Shown here piece after piece: positions 24,405-37,189 of a stretch of 64,000 nt of DNA. The notes under the pieces are model-generated. The model did no database searches. It had not been told where the DNA came from and was given only the letters and a program-made list of their open reading frames with translations. Both the position numbers and the translations under genes were made by a program. Source of the stretch: Rusavskia elegans (taxonomy: Eukaryota; Ascomycota; Lecanoromycetes; Teloschistales; Teloschistaceae); the NCBI GenBank assembly GCA_011316305.1, contig SAUG01000015.1, positions 619,980 through 683,979 of the forward strand, in the 5' to 3' direction. Positions within the stretch are counted from its first letter, which is position 1; each line of letters begins with the position of its first letter.

Positions 24405-24545
24405 CACCAAGGTGGGTGCGAGCTTCGAAGAGTGATCGGGTTCAATGGCAGAGCTGGGCAATAAGGTACCTTAGTGGCAACCGCTTGTCCTACGACAATA
24501 TATCGACATTTTATCGATATGAAATTGAAAATAACAGGGTATTAA

Positions 24546-25120
24546 TAAGAAAAATAATATATATAAAATAATAGTATTAAAGAATATTCAAAAATAAATT
24601 AATAAAGTTTTAATTTATAATAATAAAAGATTCAATTAAATATTCTATTAATCAAAGACGAATAAATTTATTTAAAAAACTGATAGTTAATTCAAAATTA
24701 GTTAAAAGTTAATAGGAAATTGATAGAATATTTATAGAAAATTTAATGGAAAATTTAATTTATAACTAAATTATTCAATAAATATTAACGAATTTCTCTA
24801 TCTTTTACTACTAGTAATACTAGTAAATGATAAATGGATAGTTAAATACTATATCACGTAATTCTATAAATCGAAACTAGTGGAATTCTAGCTATTAATT
24901 TTAATTACTAACCAATTTAAAATTCGAATCCCGCGAAAACCTTTTATTATAAAAATTTTGTTCGATATTTAAAGCTTTTATAGTAAAATTAGAGATCTAA
25001 AATCATCGGATGAGATTGGATGATTACGTAATTAATATAATTGCTTATTTTATCTACTAGTAATTTTTAAAATTAAAAGTACAATTCGTAGTTAATTGAA
25101 TATTGAACGAATATTAATAG
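24546..25120. other. RIP-degraded AT-rich stretch upstream of the gene
   Basis: TpA-rich sequence immediately in front of the only gene. No promoter motif or coding relic could be recognised. It keeps a few CpA/TpG steps (for example around 24830-24850 and 25005-25025), so mutation is slightly lighter than further out. Confidence 0.5.
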
Positions 25121-25124
25121 ATTG

Positions 25125-25290
25125 ACTATTTCGGGTCGAGTTTCCGTTAGTATTTCGGAAATCCGATCCGAGTTTTAGTAAATCGATTTAATCTAATCTA
25201 CTAAATAGTATAGGTTGATTTCTAAAATTAGAATCGAAAATCGAATCGGATTATAAAATAGAAATTAATAGAAATCTAATCCGATTTACT
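25125..25290. repeat. Dispersed CGGATC/CCGACCC repeat
   Basis: Reverse-complement relative of 9985-10150, with the same order: GGGTCGAGTTTCCG, AATCCGATCCGAG, then CGAATCGGATTATAAAATAG and TCTAATCCGATTT. Confidence 0.6.
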
Positions 25291-25345
25291 ATATTTTCTA
25301 TATATAATATATTAATAAAAATAATTAATTAATTTATTAATTATA

Positions 25346-25956
25346 TATCAGCGATTTCTAAAATGGATTTTCAGATTAGACCGGCTGACAGCTATCTTAA
25401 TCTAAATAATCCAAAAATCCAAATAATCTAAAAATCTAAAAAATAGATTTTCGATAGATTAAAGCTCTAATAGTATCTATAGTACGAATATCTACTAAGT
25501 AAATAGCCTAAAATAGAATCTATATATAAGCTAAAAATAAATCTATATATTCTAATTCGAAAATAAAGTTTAGCGGCCGCCGCTAAAAGCGGAAATAATA
25601 GAAGTCGAATATCTATTTAATAAACTACGCTAGACCTAATCTAGTTAGATTCTAGTAAAAAAACCTAATATTTTCGATCTAGACGAAGCTAGCCTAGCGG
25701 TATATATAGGTATATATAGGTCTATTAACTAATAAGGATTTAAACGAGTTTAAAATCGAATTTCTAAATCTTTTTAGCCGTTTTAGCCGTTTAGCCGTTT
25801 TAGCTATCTTAGCCGCGTAGCTACGCAGCTTCGGGTATACCCGAGATTAGCTAATAAGCCGCTTATAAGCCGCTTTTAGCCGTACCGGCTAAAAACCGGC
25901 TAAGACGGCTAAAACGGCTAAAACGGGCTTTAAACCGGTTTTAGAAAATACTGATA
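25346..25956 (-). mobile_element. MITE-like element with TA target site, copy B
   Basis: 611-bp inverted homologue of 1212-1773. The tips read TATCAGC and ACTGATA, which are the copy A tips with C-to-T or G-to-A changes, and TA flanks both sides (25344-25345, 25957-25958). The AGCCG-rich palindromic part (about 25775-25945) is now TTTTAGCCG-rich because CpA steps were converted. The GCGGCCGC palindrome is still present near 25574. It lies about 800 bp from the gene island. Confidence 0.7.
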
Positions 25957-26104
25957 TACGAGATTCTTTTAAATAATTATTTTAGATAATTTATTTAGTC
26001 TAATTAGAAATCTTCTAGCTAGTATAGTTAATAAACTATAGTATTTATTAAATAAATAGATATAATTTTTATATTAGAGTTATATTTTTATATTAAAGCT
26101 TAGC

Positions 26105-26265
26105 GGTTTTAACGGGTCGAGTTTTAAAATCTAGATTCGATCGGAAAATAAATCGATTTAGTATTTAGAAAAATCGGAACCGATTCGGTTCGGTATCTAA
26201 AAAAATAGAAATCGATTTAAATCGGATCGGTTTTTCTAACTCAAATTTAAAATCCGACCCGATAG
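26105..26265. repeat. Dispersed CGGATC/CCGACCC repeat
   Basis: Contains CGGAACCGATTCGGTTCGGT, AAATCGGATCGG and AATCCGACCCGAT. It matches 61455-61640 in reverse complement better than the other copies, so at least two subfamilies exist. Confidence 0.55.
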
Positions 26266-26369
26266 CTAATTTAAATATTAACGAAATATTAATTAAAAAT
26301 TCGTCGAAAATAGCTATTTAAAATAAATTAAATCTAATTCGGAATTTTATAGAACTAGAAATCGACTAT

Positions 26370-26610
26370 TATTATAGATCGATTTTAGATAATAATAATA
26401 GCTTGATATTTCTATATAGATAGAAAGTTTATCTATAAATAAGCGAATAAAGCTAAATACTAAGCCTAATTAGATAACGAATCCTATAAAGTTAATAAGC
26501 CGCGGTTAACGAAATTTAGTTAGTATATTAGTTAGTCGGTACTATCGGCTAGTACCTCTATATATACTAAATTCTATATAAGTTCTAGATCGTTTAAATA
26601 GTTTATAATA
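26370..26610 (-). repeat. 3' LTR of the first Gypsy element
   Basis: 241 bp, matching 33613-33853 with mostly transition differences. It is the 3' LTR because coding is on the minus strand. Confidence 0.85.
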
Positions 26611-26719
26611 AATATTATAAAATAAAAAAATAGTAAAGCTATTAATACGCTCGTATTAAATATTTAAAAACTTTAAAAACGTTAAAAATAAAGGCGTTAA
26701 AAGGTTAAAAAGAAAATAG

Positions 26720-26800
26720 TACTACTAGGAATCGAACCCGGGCTATATTAGAATCTCTAAATAATAAAACGCGGCTAATAGAACGGCCGAGCTAATTTCT
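26720..26800 (-). other. tRNA-like relic inside the retrotransposon
   Basis: The minus strand shows an A-box-like TAGCTCGGCCG (26783-26793) and a good B box GGTTCGATTCC (26727-26737), about 56 bp apart. The T stem pairs (CCGGG with CCTAG, allowing one G-to-A change), but no acceptor stem forms and no anticodon can be assigned. It lies between the end of pol and the 3' LTR. It could be a captured tRNA or SINE head, or a chance resemblance. Confidence 0.4.
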
Positions 26801-27049
26801 TTATTATTTAAATAGAGGCGGTATATACTACTACTATACTATAGCGCCTAGTAATAAAATCTTCGAATTAGAATCTAATAGATAGTAGTAGTACTTTACC
26901 GAATATAAAAAGAAATATAATTATACTAAATCAAACGTATAAAACGCCGGTAAGATATAATAATTTATAAACGCTTTAATTTTAGTCCGGAATAATATAG
27001 AAAATCTGCTAGTAACGCGGGTATTTAAAGTTTCGATTACTATAATATC

Positions 27050-30000
27050 GCTAAGATATAATTAGATTATTATTAATAACGAAATCTAAATAGAAAAGGG
27101 AAACGTTTATTATATTTATTAATAAAATCTATATAGTACGTTAAATCTTATAACCTATACTAGCTATTATTATATAATCTATAACCTTTCTATTTAATTA
27201 GATACTAGAAGCGCTAGCGTACCTTTCGTCGATCTATAATTTATTCTATTTCGAATTAATTAGAATCTTTTTCCGGAAATTCTATTTCGATAGTAAGAAG
27301 CTTATTATTAACCGGAAGCCGGTTAAAAGGATTATCGCTAATAGGCGCTAGTTTTAAATAGATTATAGAAATAATAGAAATAATTTTTATAGTAGTAGAA
27401 AGTTCTAATTCGTATATAAGGTATCCGATTTTACGAATTACTTTAAACGGACCAGTTTATTAATACGAAAACTTTTAATTAGTAACGTCTAGCTATATAT
27501 ATCCGTAATAAAGCTTTAAAAAAACTTTATTATCTAGTTTAAAAGATCTAGTTTTATATAGATTATTATACCGGACTTTAGAAAGAATGGTATTAAAGGC
27601 TATTTTATCTTCTACTTCTATATATTTAATAGATTTTAGACGTTTTATATCTTTTAGTAGTAGATCTAAAAAGATATTAATCGTATTTTTAGATCGAAAG
27701 ACTAGTACTAGTTTATTAGTAACTATACTAGTAGCGAAACTAGTTATATTATTAAACGCGAACTATAGAAATAGAATAGTTTTAATCTAATTTTTATCCG
27801 GATATTTTATAAACTAGAAGTAGAAATTAATTTCTACTATTTAATTAATTTATTTCGATTTTCTATCGGTTTAGAGGTACTATATTATAGATATCAAAAT
27901 TTTTATTCCTAGCTTTTAGAAAATCTAGCGCTAGAAGAATAATATAAATTTATAATCCCTGTTACTAATAATAGCTAATAGGATTTCCTAGTTATATTCG
28001 AATAAAATAATAATAACGAAATTCGTCTAATTAACTATAGAATAAATAATCTATCTAGAAATTAGTAGAACCTTTTTAGTATATTTATATATAATCGTTA
28101 GTATATAATTTTTTGTTAAAATTTCGTAGATAGCGCGAGTACGAAGTCTATTATAATTATATAAAATAGTACTTTCAGAGAAATTAGATTAAAGGAGCTA
28201 TAGGGCCTATACCGCTTTATTTTAATTTAACTAATATTACTAGTAGTATTCTATATATTCTTTAATTTTTTTATATATATTATAAATAAAAATTAATAGA
28301 TAGAGTTTTTTATATATATAATAATATCTTTAATAATATCGGTTATAAACTTCGCCGATAACTTCGCCTACGAATTTATCCGAAATATAGAATTAATTTC
28401 GGCTATTTCTAGAAATATAGTAGAAAAGTTCGTTATATATTCGGAAATCAATATCTAATACGCGATATTCGTTATTTTTAATATTAGGATCTAATTCCTA
28501 GGTTCGTAGTATTATAATAATTTTAGTCTATCGCTTATTATTAGAATTACCTTCTTTAATACGCTATTTAAACTCGTTTACTATTTCGATAAACGTTATA
28601 TAATATATCGGTATAACGGGATCCGAGGTATATTATAGAATATTTTCTTTATTATTAAATTTAGTATTTCTATATAGTACGTCTAGAATACCTTTTTTAT
28701 TTTTAACTAGCGTATAGAAAATCTTCGTTTCGAGTTATAATAAAATATTAGAAACGATATTAGTTTTACCTACTTTATAGTATAATTTAATATTAAAAGC
28801 CGAAAGGTATTATAATATATAAACGAGTTTTAGATTTAATTTATCGGTATTTATTATTTTAAGCGAAATCTATTTTAAAATTAGAACCGCCGCCGAGTAA
28901 TTAATATATATAATTACTAGTAGCTTTAATAATAAATCGATAAAATAGTAAGCTTTCTTTATTATCTAGACGATTTTAGCGATTTCTAATTCGGTAGGCT
29001 AATAATTCTATTCGGCGCTATTAAAATATTTATTTTGGAATATTATTAACTATATTTTAGTAGATAGGAAATCTTTATCGAAATCTCTTTTAATATAGTA
29101 GATAATTACTATAAAGCCGAATTACTTTAATATATCTAGATCGACGTAGAACTTCTTTATAGAGTCGAAATAATAGAGGAAGATTAGTAGTTTAAATACT
29201 ATTTATAGTATCCGAAATAATTCCTTTTCTTCTAGAATAGAATTATATTTTAACTTCGTTAATTAGAGTTTATATTTAAATTTCTTAAAGCTTCGTCCGA
29301 ATCCTTTTATAAATAGAATCTTCCTTTTCTATAAAGGTTCGGCGAGCTATATATATCCTATAATTATATAATAGAGCTAGCTAGTTTTTCCGAAATAGGT
29401 TTCTAGATTCTATAAATATTTAGGAAAAGCTTTTTTCGAAATAGCTATAATTTTATTTTCTAAAGTAGTTATTTCTAGTATATTAACGCGTTATTTAAAT
29501 AAACGAACTAAAAGATATCCTATAAATAATTTAAAAGACGCGAGACTAACTCGTTTTTTTCGGAATAGAGCGAAAATTTAATTTAAATACTCTAAATATT
29601 CTTTTAAATAATACGAGAAATTAATAATATTATCTATATAAACTTTAGCGAAATTTTTAAATAGACGAAATAGGTTATTAGTCTAGCGCTATATATACGG
29701 CGGTAAATCCTTATATTTTATAAACGCTATTAAAGTTCATTTCTATCCGCGATAAAAAATTATAGTAAATTTATAATAATTATAGTATTAGATTTTATAC
29801 TAATAAATCTGTTCTATAGTATTAATAATAGAAATATAGAGGTATTTTAATACTAAAGCGATAATATCCGTTTATAGTAAAAGAAAATAATTATCTATTT
29901 CCGTAATAGTATTAAAGCTTCGGATATTAACTACTACTTATCCTTTTTTTATACTATTTAAAAAAGTTCTCTATACTATAATAATAGAGTATACGAAAGG

Positions 30001-31000
30001 CGTTAGCTATTTAAAGTATTCTATTTTATTTTATTTATAAAATTTATTAAAAATTTTATTAAATTTAATATAATCTATATAGCTTAGATTATAAATTTTT
30101 AAAAATATAGATTTTATTTCTTCTTTTAGAAATATTAGTATCTATTTCTTTTTAGAAATATCTATTATAGCTTTCTAATCGGTAAATATATTTTAGTATT
30201 TTTTAGTAATAACGGCTAGCTATTATACTACTAGTAGTTTACTATAAACCGTAATATTATTAGATAGACGATATTCTAATTTAGAATTAATAGATATAGT
30301 AAAGGAAGCTAATTTAGCGAATTCGATATTTTTAACTAGATTCGCGCTAAATTTTATTAAACTTTTACTAAAATTTACTTTATTAGCCGGATAGAAGATA
30401 TTCTATTTTATTAGAATATTCTACGCGCTAATTATATTAGATAATTCTAGATAATATATAGTTCTTTTTTATATAACTATAGTAGTAACGAATATCGCTA
30501 TAATTTTAATAGCTAACTTCTTTACTAATTTTTTAATAGTATATTTAATAGTATTCTATATTAATTCTGCTATAAGTAAAATTATATTAGAAGCGGCGGT
30601 ATAGTATTTTTTATACTAATTTTTGATTATTTTTCTAAGCCGAATTTAGTTAAATAGAACTACCGGCGAGTAGTTCACGTTATAGATATTTATAAAACTA
30701 AATAAAACATCGACTATATAAATAAAAGCGCTACTATTAAAGTTTAAATCTATTTTCGGAATTAATTTTAATTTAGATTCGAAAAAGAAATTACGGTTTC
30801 CGAAAATATTATTTCGATATTATACTAGAACTTATATAATTCTATTAGGTTTTAAAATAATATTATTTTAAATTCTAATAATATATTTAAAGTTAAACTC
30901 CTTATATATATAGAAATTAAAGTTAACTTTAAAATTTTCGTAACTACCGATAATAATTTACTATTTTTAATAATCTAAAATTAATCTTTCCGAAATTAAA
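27050..31000 (-). pseudogene. Gypsy pol relic (reverse transcriptase, RNase H, integrase, chromodomain)
   Basis: Read on minus with RIP stops ignored. The reverse transcriptase active site appears at about 29641-29580 as YIDNIINFS, where the second Asp of YxDD has become Asn. The RNase H end of the polyprotein is clear at about 28910-28700 (a YIN-S-AAV segment, then NTDKLNLKLV, then KVGKTNIVSNIL). The integrase zinc-finger region is near 28290-28200, with Cys and His codons converted to Tyr codons. The chromodomain lies at about 27290-27080 and ends in KGYRLYNNS. The order fits chromoviruses. It is non-functional. Intact relatives would encode well over 1000 residues here. The 5' limit of pol is approximate. 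Confidence 0.75.
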
Positions 31001-33600
31001 ATATCTATATCTAGTAATAGATTAGAGTATAGATTTTTAATAATATAAATTTCTTTTATAAGTTTTATAATAGCTAAATCGCTCTTTAAATAGAAGGTAA
31101 AAATAGCGAATTTATCGGTTCTATAGATTTATTTACTTATATTATAAATAGGAATCTTTTTCGGTAGTTTTTTAATTTTAATATTTTCTAAAATTAATTT
31201 TCTATCGGCTATTAATATAGTATTTTCTAAATTAGTATATATATCTTTAACGTCGGGTATATCTAAATAGAAAGATAATAGAAGTATAGTATAATAGAAG
31301 TATTTAAAAGCTAAACCAGTTTCTATAACCTATTTACTATTTAAAGCGATTACGCGAGATATAGAAGTATTTTTTTTATTAAAAAATTACTTATCGATAA
31401 TAAATATTTACCTTTCGGCTTTATTACCTTCCGTATTCTAGTAAACGATTTTAAAATATTTAAATAATTTATTACGTAACTCGAATAAAACGTTATTCTT
31501 CTAATATAAATATAAAATCTTTTATTTAATATCGACGAAGTTCTAGTTAATTTCTTTATATTCTAACTTTTTATAAGCTTTATTATAGTATTTAATTTCT
31601 CTATTATAAAATTCGGCGGATCTATTATTATAATATTTATAGGCGAGATCCTATTCGATATATTAAATATAAATTTTCTTTATAATAGAATAATTTTTAC
31701 TATATATATCTTTATAAATTCCTATTTAATAGATTTATTAAAGCGGAGCTAGTGGCGCTAAACGTTAGAAATTTAGACCGAAGTAAAGTTTTTTTTAAAA
31801 ATAGTTATTATAAGGTTTTTAAAGTCTATTATTATACGCTAGTATAGAGTTCTATTATATTAGAAAAGAATTCCTTTATAGATTTTCTAATCTATTTATA
31901 AATATAAAATAAAAGGAATTTACGTCGTTTTAAATAGAAGGCGCTTCTAGTAGATCCTTTTTAATAAAGGAAAGCTAATATTTCTAGAAAAGCTAAAAAG
32001 TCTATTAAATTATAAAATACTAATATTTATATCCGAAAGAATCGGAACTAAATATTAATTAGTATATTATATTTTCTAGTATCGGTTAAAGTCGGAATAG
32101 AAACGGATTTCCTATTTATTAATAGTTAGAATTATTAAAAAGTATTTTTCGGAATTATCGGAGGTAGTTTTTTTCTATAGTCTAGATTTCGAATTTATAA
32201 TTATCTATTAATTAAAAGAATATATTAATAGTAATCTTTTCTATTAATTTAGAAATAAAAGTAATATAAAAAAGAATAGCGAGACCTATTTATATCTATA
32301 TATTAATTTACCGAATATTAATTATTTTAGCGATTTTTATAATTTAAAGTCTAATCTAGTTATATTCGCGAGATTCGCGATAGCGGTTTATATTTTTAAT
32401 AGTATACTTTTTTTTATTTAAAATATATATTTCTTCTTCTATTAGTAGTTTAAAATAAATAATTAAAGCGCTAATCTATATATCGAAATCTTTTATTAGA
32501 TATTTTTTTTCTATATCCGAAAGTATATTAAAATACTATTATAGAGTTTTACTATAAAGATATATCTATAGGTTTTCCTTAATTTTATTATCTAATCTAG
32601 CGACGTTTTTAACTTATTCGGTAAAAATATAGATATTACGGAAGTAGATATCTTTACCTATATATTTAATATAAAACCCGGTTTTAACAGATTTATTATT
32701 ATAGAAAGAATAGAAGTAGCTAATATTATCTACGACGAATTTTTTATATTTATTAATTCTAGTAAAGAATATAGGAAGTTTAGATAGCGGTAAAGATATC
32801 TTTTTCCTTTATTAACTCTATTAGCGAAGTTCTATAAACTTTATCTAAATTATAATATTCTATTTTTCTTGCTTTTCGAAAAATTATATTATTATTAGGT
32901 CCGAGATATAGTTTTACGCTATATTTAATTTCCGGATTATACTCGATTTAGATAAAATAGAAAAGTCCGCTAGGATTTTATCGACTATATCTTTCTTTTT
33001 TTTATTTTTAGAGGAATTTTAATATTTTATAAAGGTTTATATATATGTAGGATCGTTTCGGAACTCTGTTATACTTTTTTTAAAACGTTTAATAATAGTT
33101 TATACTATAGCTCTAATATCTAACTATTTATTGGGCTATTTAGGTAATCGGGATAGCTAGGAGGATAATCTTATTTTAGCGCCTATAGCGTTATCTACTT
33201 CGGTTCTAAAAGGTTTAAAGTCGCTATAATTATTATATACGAAGTTTAATAAATCTAGTATATTCTAGTACTAGTTAATAGTATATCTAGAACCGATTCT
33301 ATCTATAAATTCGATAAACTAGTACCTAAAAAAGATAGTACTATTATTAAAAAATAAAGGTAACTTGTTTATTGCTATTATAATTAATTCAAATCTAATT
33401 AATAAACCGATTTATTTCTATCGTACCTAAATATATAAGGTATAATTAGTAAACAATAGTAGTTATTTAGTAAATACTACTAATAAAATATATTTAATTA
33501 AAATAATTAGTATCTCCGAATATACGGATAATATTACTAGTATTTTTAGTATTTATAAACGCTATATATATATTATATAGTATATATTAATAAATCTTTT
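31001..33600 (-). pseudogene. Gypsy gag/protease relic (approximate)
   Basis: The region between pol and the 5' LTR should carry gag. Protein-like minus frames are visible, for example at 32990-32840, with the usual TAG/TAA conversions. I could not identify a zinc knuckle, so the gag call rests on position. Limits are approximate. Confidence 0.45.
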
Positions 33601-33612
33601 ATTACTACTAAT

Positions 33613-33853
33613 TATTATAAATCGATTTTAGATAATAACAATAGCTTAATATTTCTATATAGATGGAAAGTTTATCTATAAATATACGAATAAAGTTAAA
33701 CGCTAGATCTAATTAGATAATAAATCCTATAAAGCTAATAAACCGCGGTTAATAGGATTTAGTTAGCGTATTAGTTAGCCGGTACTATCGGCTAGTATTT
33801 CTATATCTACTAAATTCTATATAAGTTTTAGATAGTTTAAATAGTTTATAATA
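33613..33853 (-). repeat. 5' LTR of the first Gypsy element
   Basis: 241 bp, the partner of 26370-26610. The primer binding site should begin at 33612 and read downward; that sequence (TTAGTAGTAATAAAAG on minus) is RIP-altered, so the priming tRNA cannot be named. Confidence 0.85.
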
Positions 33854-35569
33854 ACTATTTAACTCTTTTTAATTTATTATTTTCGGAATATTTATAGAAG
33901 AATTTAAATATTTAATATAGATTTAATAAAGATAGATTATTAGAAAATATAAAATTACTTCTAAAATATATATTAATATCTATTATAAACTAATAGTTTA
34001 TAAGTAAATATAGTTATTTATTATAAAAATTAAATCTAAAACTTTTATATTTATTAAAATATTAATTTTTCTATTCTTTTTAAATATAATCGCTAATTTT
34101 TTTTATTTAAAACCGATTAAATTTTTATAAATCTTCTATTCTATTAAAATTTTTAAAAAATAATTTTAAAAATTCTATAATTTTAGTAGAAACTTTAGAA
34201 ACTCGGATATATCTCGGGAGTTCGAAGCGCCCGAAAAATTATTAAAAGTATTTAAAATATTTCGAATTTTCTAGAATTTAATAGCGGTAGCCGTCGCCTA
34301 AAAGAAAATTTTTTATAAAGTTATACTAATAGCGTCTATTCGCTAAAGCTAAATAGAAATAATATTTAATATTAGTTAAATTAAAATTTAAAAAGAATCT
34401 ACGAAACCGAAAAGTTTTAAATATATAAAATCTAATATTTTTATAAATATATTTAAAATTAATAATAGTAGATTCGAGCTAGAAGTTATAAATTCTTTTA
34501 TAGTATATAAAATAGACCTAGTATAAACGTAATTTTAAAAGTCTAGAAAATTATTAGAAAATTTTTAAATATTTTAAATTTCTAAAACTTTATACTAGAA
34601 GCTTCGGGTTTTTTTAAACTAGATTAATAGCCTCGGGTATTTTAAATATCTAAAGCTAGCCTAGAGTCTTTTAGAATTAAAATTCGAAAATTATAATATC
34701 GTAATCGTTTTAAGAAATTTCTCTACGAGATATTCTATAGTATAAAAATTAAATTAAAATTTAAAATAATATAGAAAGTTTTATATTAAAATTTCTATTA
34801 TTTAAAATCTCTAATCTATTTTTACTATCTTTTAAAAAAGTTTTTAAAAGAATAAAAAAAGAATAATTTATTTATTTAAAATCTTATTTAAATCTTTTAT
34901 AGATATTATTCGATTTAATTTTTTTTAAAAGTTTTAAAATTTTAAATACGATAATAGAAAGCGAAAATAATACTATAAAATAGTACGAATAATAAAAAAT
35001 ATAATATTAATATTTTAACTAAAATTATAATTAATTTATGAAATATAATATCTGTTAAATATCTATATATTTAGTAATTCTATTAAAATAGATTCTTTTA
35101 TTATAAATATTATTAAATATTTTTATAGAAAAATTTTAATTTTTAAATTGATTTTTATATTAATTTAAAATTAAATAATTATATATAAAATAAATTTTAT
35201 TTTAATATAATATTATAAATATTCTAATATCTCTAAAATTCTATATAATATTTAAATTCGTAAAATTAATTATTATTCAAATTAATCTAATAATATATAA
35301 TATATATATATCCTTTTAAATAATCTATATAAACTATAGTATATATTCTTTATATATTTTTTAAAAATTTATTATCTAAATTTTCTAACTTTTTAAATTT
35401 TAATCTACCGAATAAAATTTCTAGTCGTAGTAGTTAATAGATTAGTTAGAGACTCTTTTAAAACTAAATATCGAAACGAGTTATTATTTAAATTAAATTA
35501 TAAATCTTTTAGAAAACTTTATTAATATTTTGTATAATTATTTTTTAGAATAAAATATAGAAATTCTCG

Positions 35570-35665
35570 TTCCGAATCTAATTTAAATAGGTTCGGATTA
35601 GATCCGGATCGGATTAAATAGATATCGATTTAATTTAAATCGAAACGAGTTAAATTTAAATCGGA
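35570..35665. repeat. Dispersed CGGATC/CCGACCC repeat
   Basis: Contains GGTTCGGATTAGATCCGGAT and CGGATTAAATAG, related to the other blocks of this type in the window. Confidence 0.45.
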
Positions 35666-36239
35666 AATTACTAAAAATAGTAGTTTTTAAAATTAATATT
35701 TATATATTTAATATAGATTTATAATTTTGTCTAATTATTAATTTAAACTTCTATATTTACTAAAATATTTAAATAGACTATTAAAGATAATATAATATCT
35801 ATACTAGCGCGGTAATTAATTAATCTTTCTTTTATATAAGATAAATTCGCGAAAATCTATTTATATTCTAATTTATTTTTATTTTAACTTATTTATATTC
35901 TAATCCGAAGTAGATCGGATTAAATATTATAAAATCTAATCTAATCTAATCCATTCCGAAGTATATATAAAACTTTATTTATCTTTAATTAAATCTATAT
36001 TTAAATTTTAAAAATTTATTATTTTTAGATAAAATATCTTTTTAGAAACTAATTTTTTAATCTATAATATTAAATTTTATTTTATTTAATTAAATTTAAA
36101 ATCGTTTAAAATTTCCTTATTTTCTCGTTTAAAAAACTAGTAAGGAGATAAATTTAAAGCTATACGATATAAAAGAATTATAATAATTTTATAAATAATT
36201 TAAATAAAGATTATAATTTATATAAACCCGCGAAAATAA

Positions 36240-36370
36240 TTATAGATAATTACTATATAATATCGTCTTCGAGCCCGTCGCTATATTAAATCGATATTAT
36301 TTATTTTAATTCGTTTTTAATTCCGTAATCTAATATCGATTATATATAATTTTTAAATTTACTAAAAGTT
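36240..36370 (-). repeat. Dispersed repeat R4, copy 3 (inverted)
   Basis: Reverse-complement relative of 15765-15870 and 21305-21425, with the blocks CGAGCCCGTCGCTATATT and TCCGTAATCTAATATCG. Confidence 0.45.
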
Positions 36371-37189
36371 TATTTTAATAATCGATAAAAATAAATTAAA
36401 TTTTAAAACTAATTTAGATACGAGAACATTTTCGTTTAATATAAAATTTATTTTTAAATTATTTTTTCTAATCTATTATAAAATTCTATTCTTTTAAATC
36501 TAACGTAGAATATTATAATTATTTAAAATTTTATAATAATAGAAAAAAAGATATAAATATCTATTTAGAAATATATTAATCTATTATATTTATTTATTTT
36601 TATTTTAGATATTAAAACGAATATAAAATTAATTTATAAATTTAGTAAATCTATTTAACTATTTATATTATATTCGCAGCTATTATTAAATTTTTAAATC
36701 GAATATTAATTTAATATTAATATATTTTCTTTCTATATTAAAAATATAATAATTTCTTATTATAATATAATATAAACTATAAATAAAAATCTTTTAAAAA
36801 AATCGAAATTAATTAATCCGTAGTAATATTATTTTTTTTAAATATATTATCTTTATTTAATTTTTTAGTAAAATTTATATTAATAAATTTAGTAGAAAAA
36901 AATTATATAAATAAAATAGAACTATTAATATAAAGTTCGAATAATGATATTATATAATATTTATTAATATTTATATATATCGTTCTTTTTAAATAGATTA
37001 TTATAATTAATTATAGTATTATAGGAAACGGTTATTCGATTTTAAAAAATTACTAATTAAAAATTTCGAAAAAATAATTATAATAGTTTTAAAAATCGAA
37101 TCGTTAATCGATTTAAATATTAAAAATATTAATAAATATAAATCTAAATTAAAAGTAATATTAGAAAATATATTTTATTAATTAATTTA

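Larger units (their letters stand above)
21785..24545. other. Island of normal base composition inside RIP'd DNA
   Basis: CpA and TpG become common again abruptly near 21785-21830 and disappear again near 24500-24545. In between, base composition is that of ordinary fungal gene DNA. The island holds one gene with about 600 bp behind its stop codon and only about 100-140 bp in front of its start codon. The shortness of the upstream part means that most of any promoter must lie in RIP'd sequence. Confidence 0.85.
26365..33858 (-). mobile_element. Full-length Ty3/Gypsy chromodomain retrotransposon, RIP-degraded
   Basis: The element spans 26370-33853 (7484 bp) and is flanked by a perfect ACTAT target duplication (26365-26369 and 33854-33858). 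Both LTRs are 241 bp. Genes are read on minus in the order gag, protease/reverse transcriptase/RNase H, integrase, chromodomain, which defines a chromovirus-type Gypsy element. All coding regions carry many TAG/TAA stops, so it is dead. The LTR ends read TA...TA, as expected for TG...CA after RIP. Confidence 0.85.
33859..37185. other. RIP-degraded stretch with two short dispersed repeats
   Basis: Mostly A/T. Slightly more GC-rich pockets occur near 34200-34290 and 34610-34680. A CGGATC-type block lies at 35570-35665, with CGGATT words again at 35915-35955, and an inverted R4 copy lies at 36240-36370. No gene or long relic frame was recognised. Confidence 0.5.

Noticed and set aside
24405..24461. 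A start at TTG (24459-24461) giving 693 residues.
   Set aside because: Nuclear genes of fungi start at ATG with rare exceptions; two ATGs follow within 22 codons, and the family-like N-terminal motif lies downstream of both.
27587..27790. A 67-codon plus frame inside the first Gypsy element.
   Set aside because: It is antisense to the integrase relic and has no recognisable domain.
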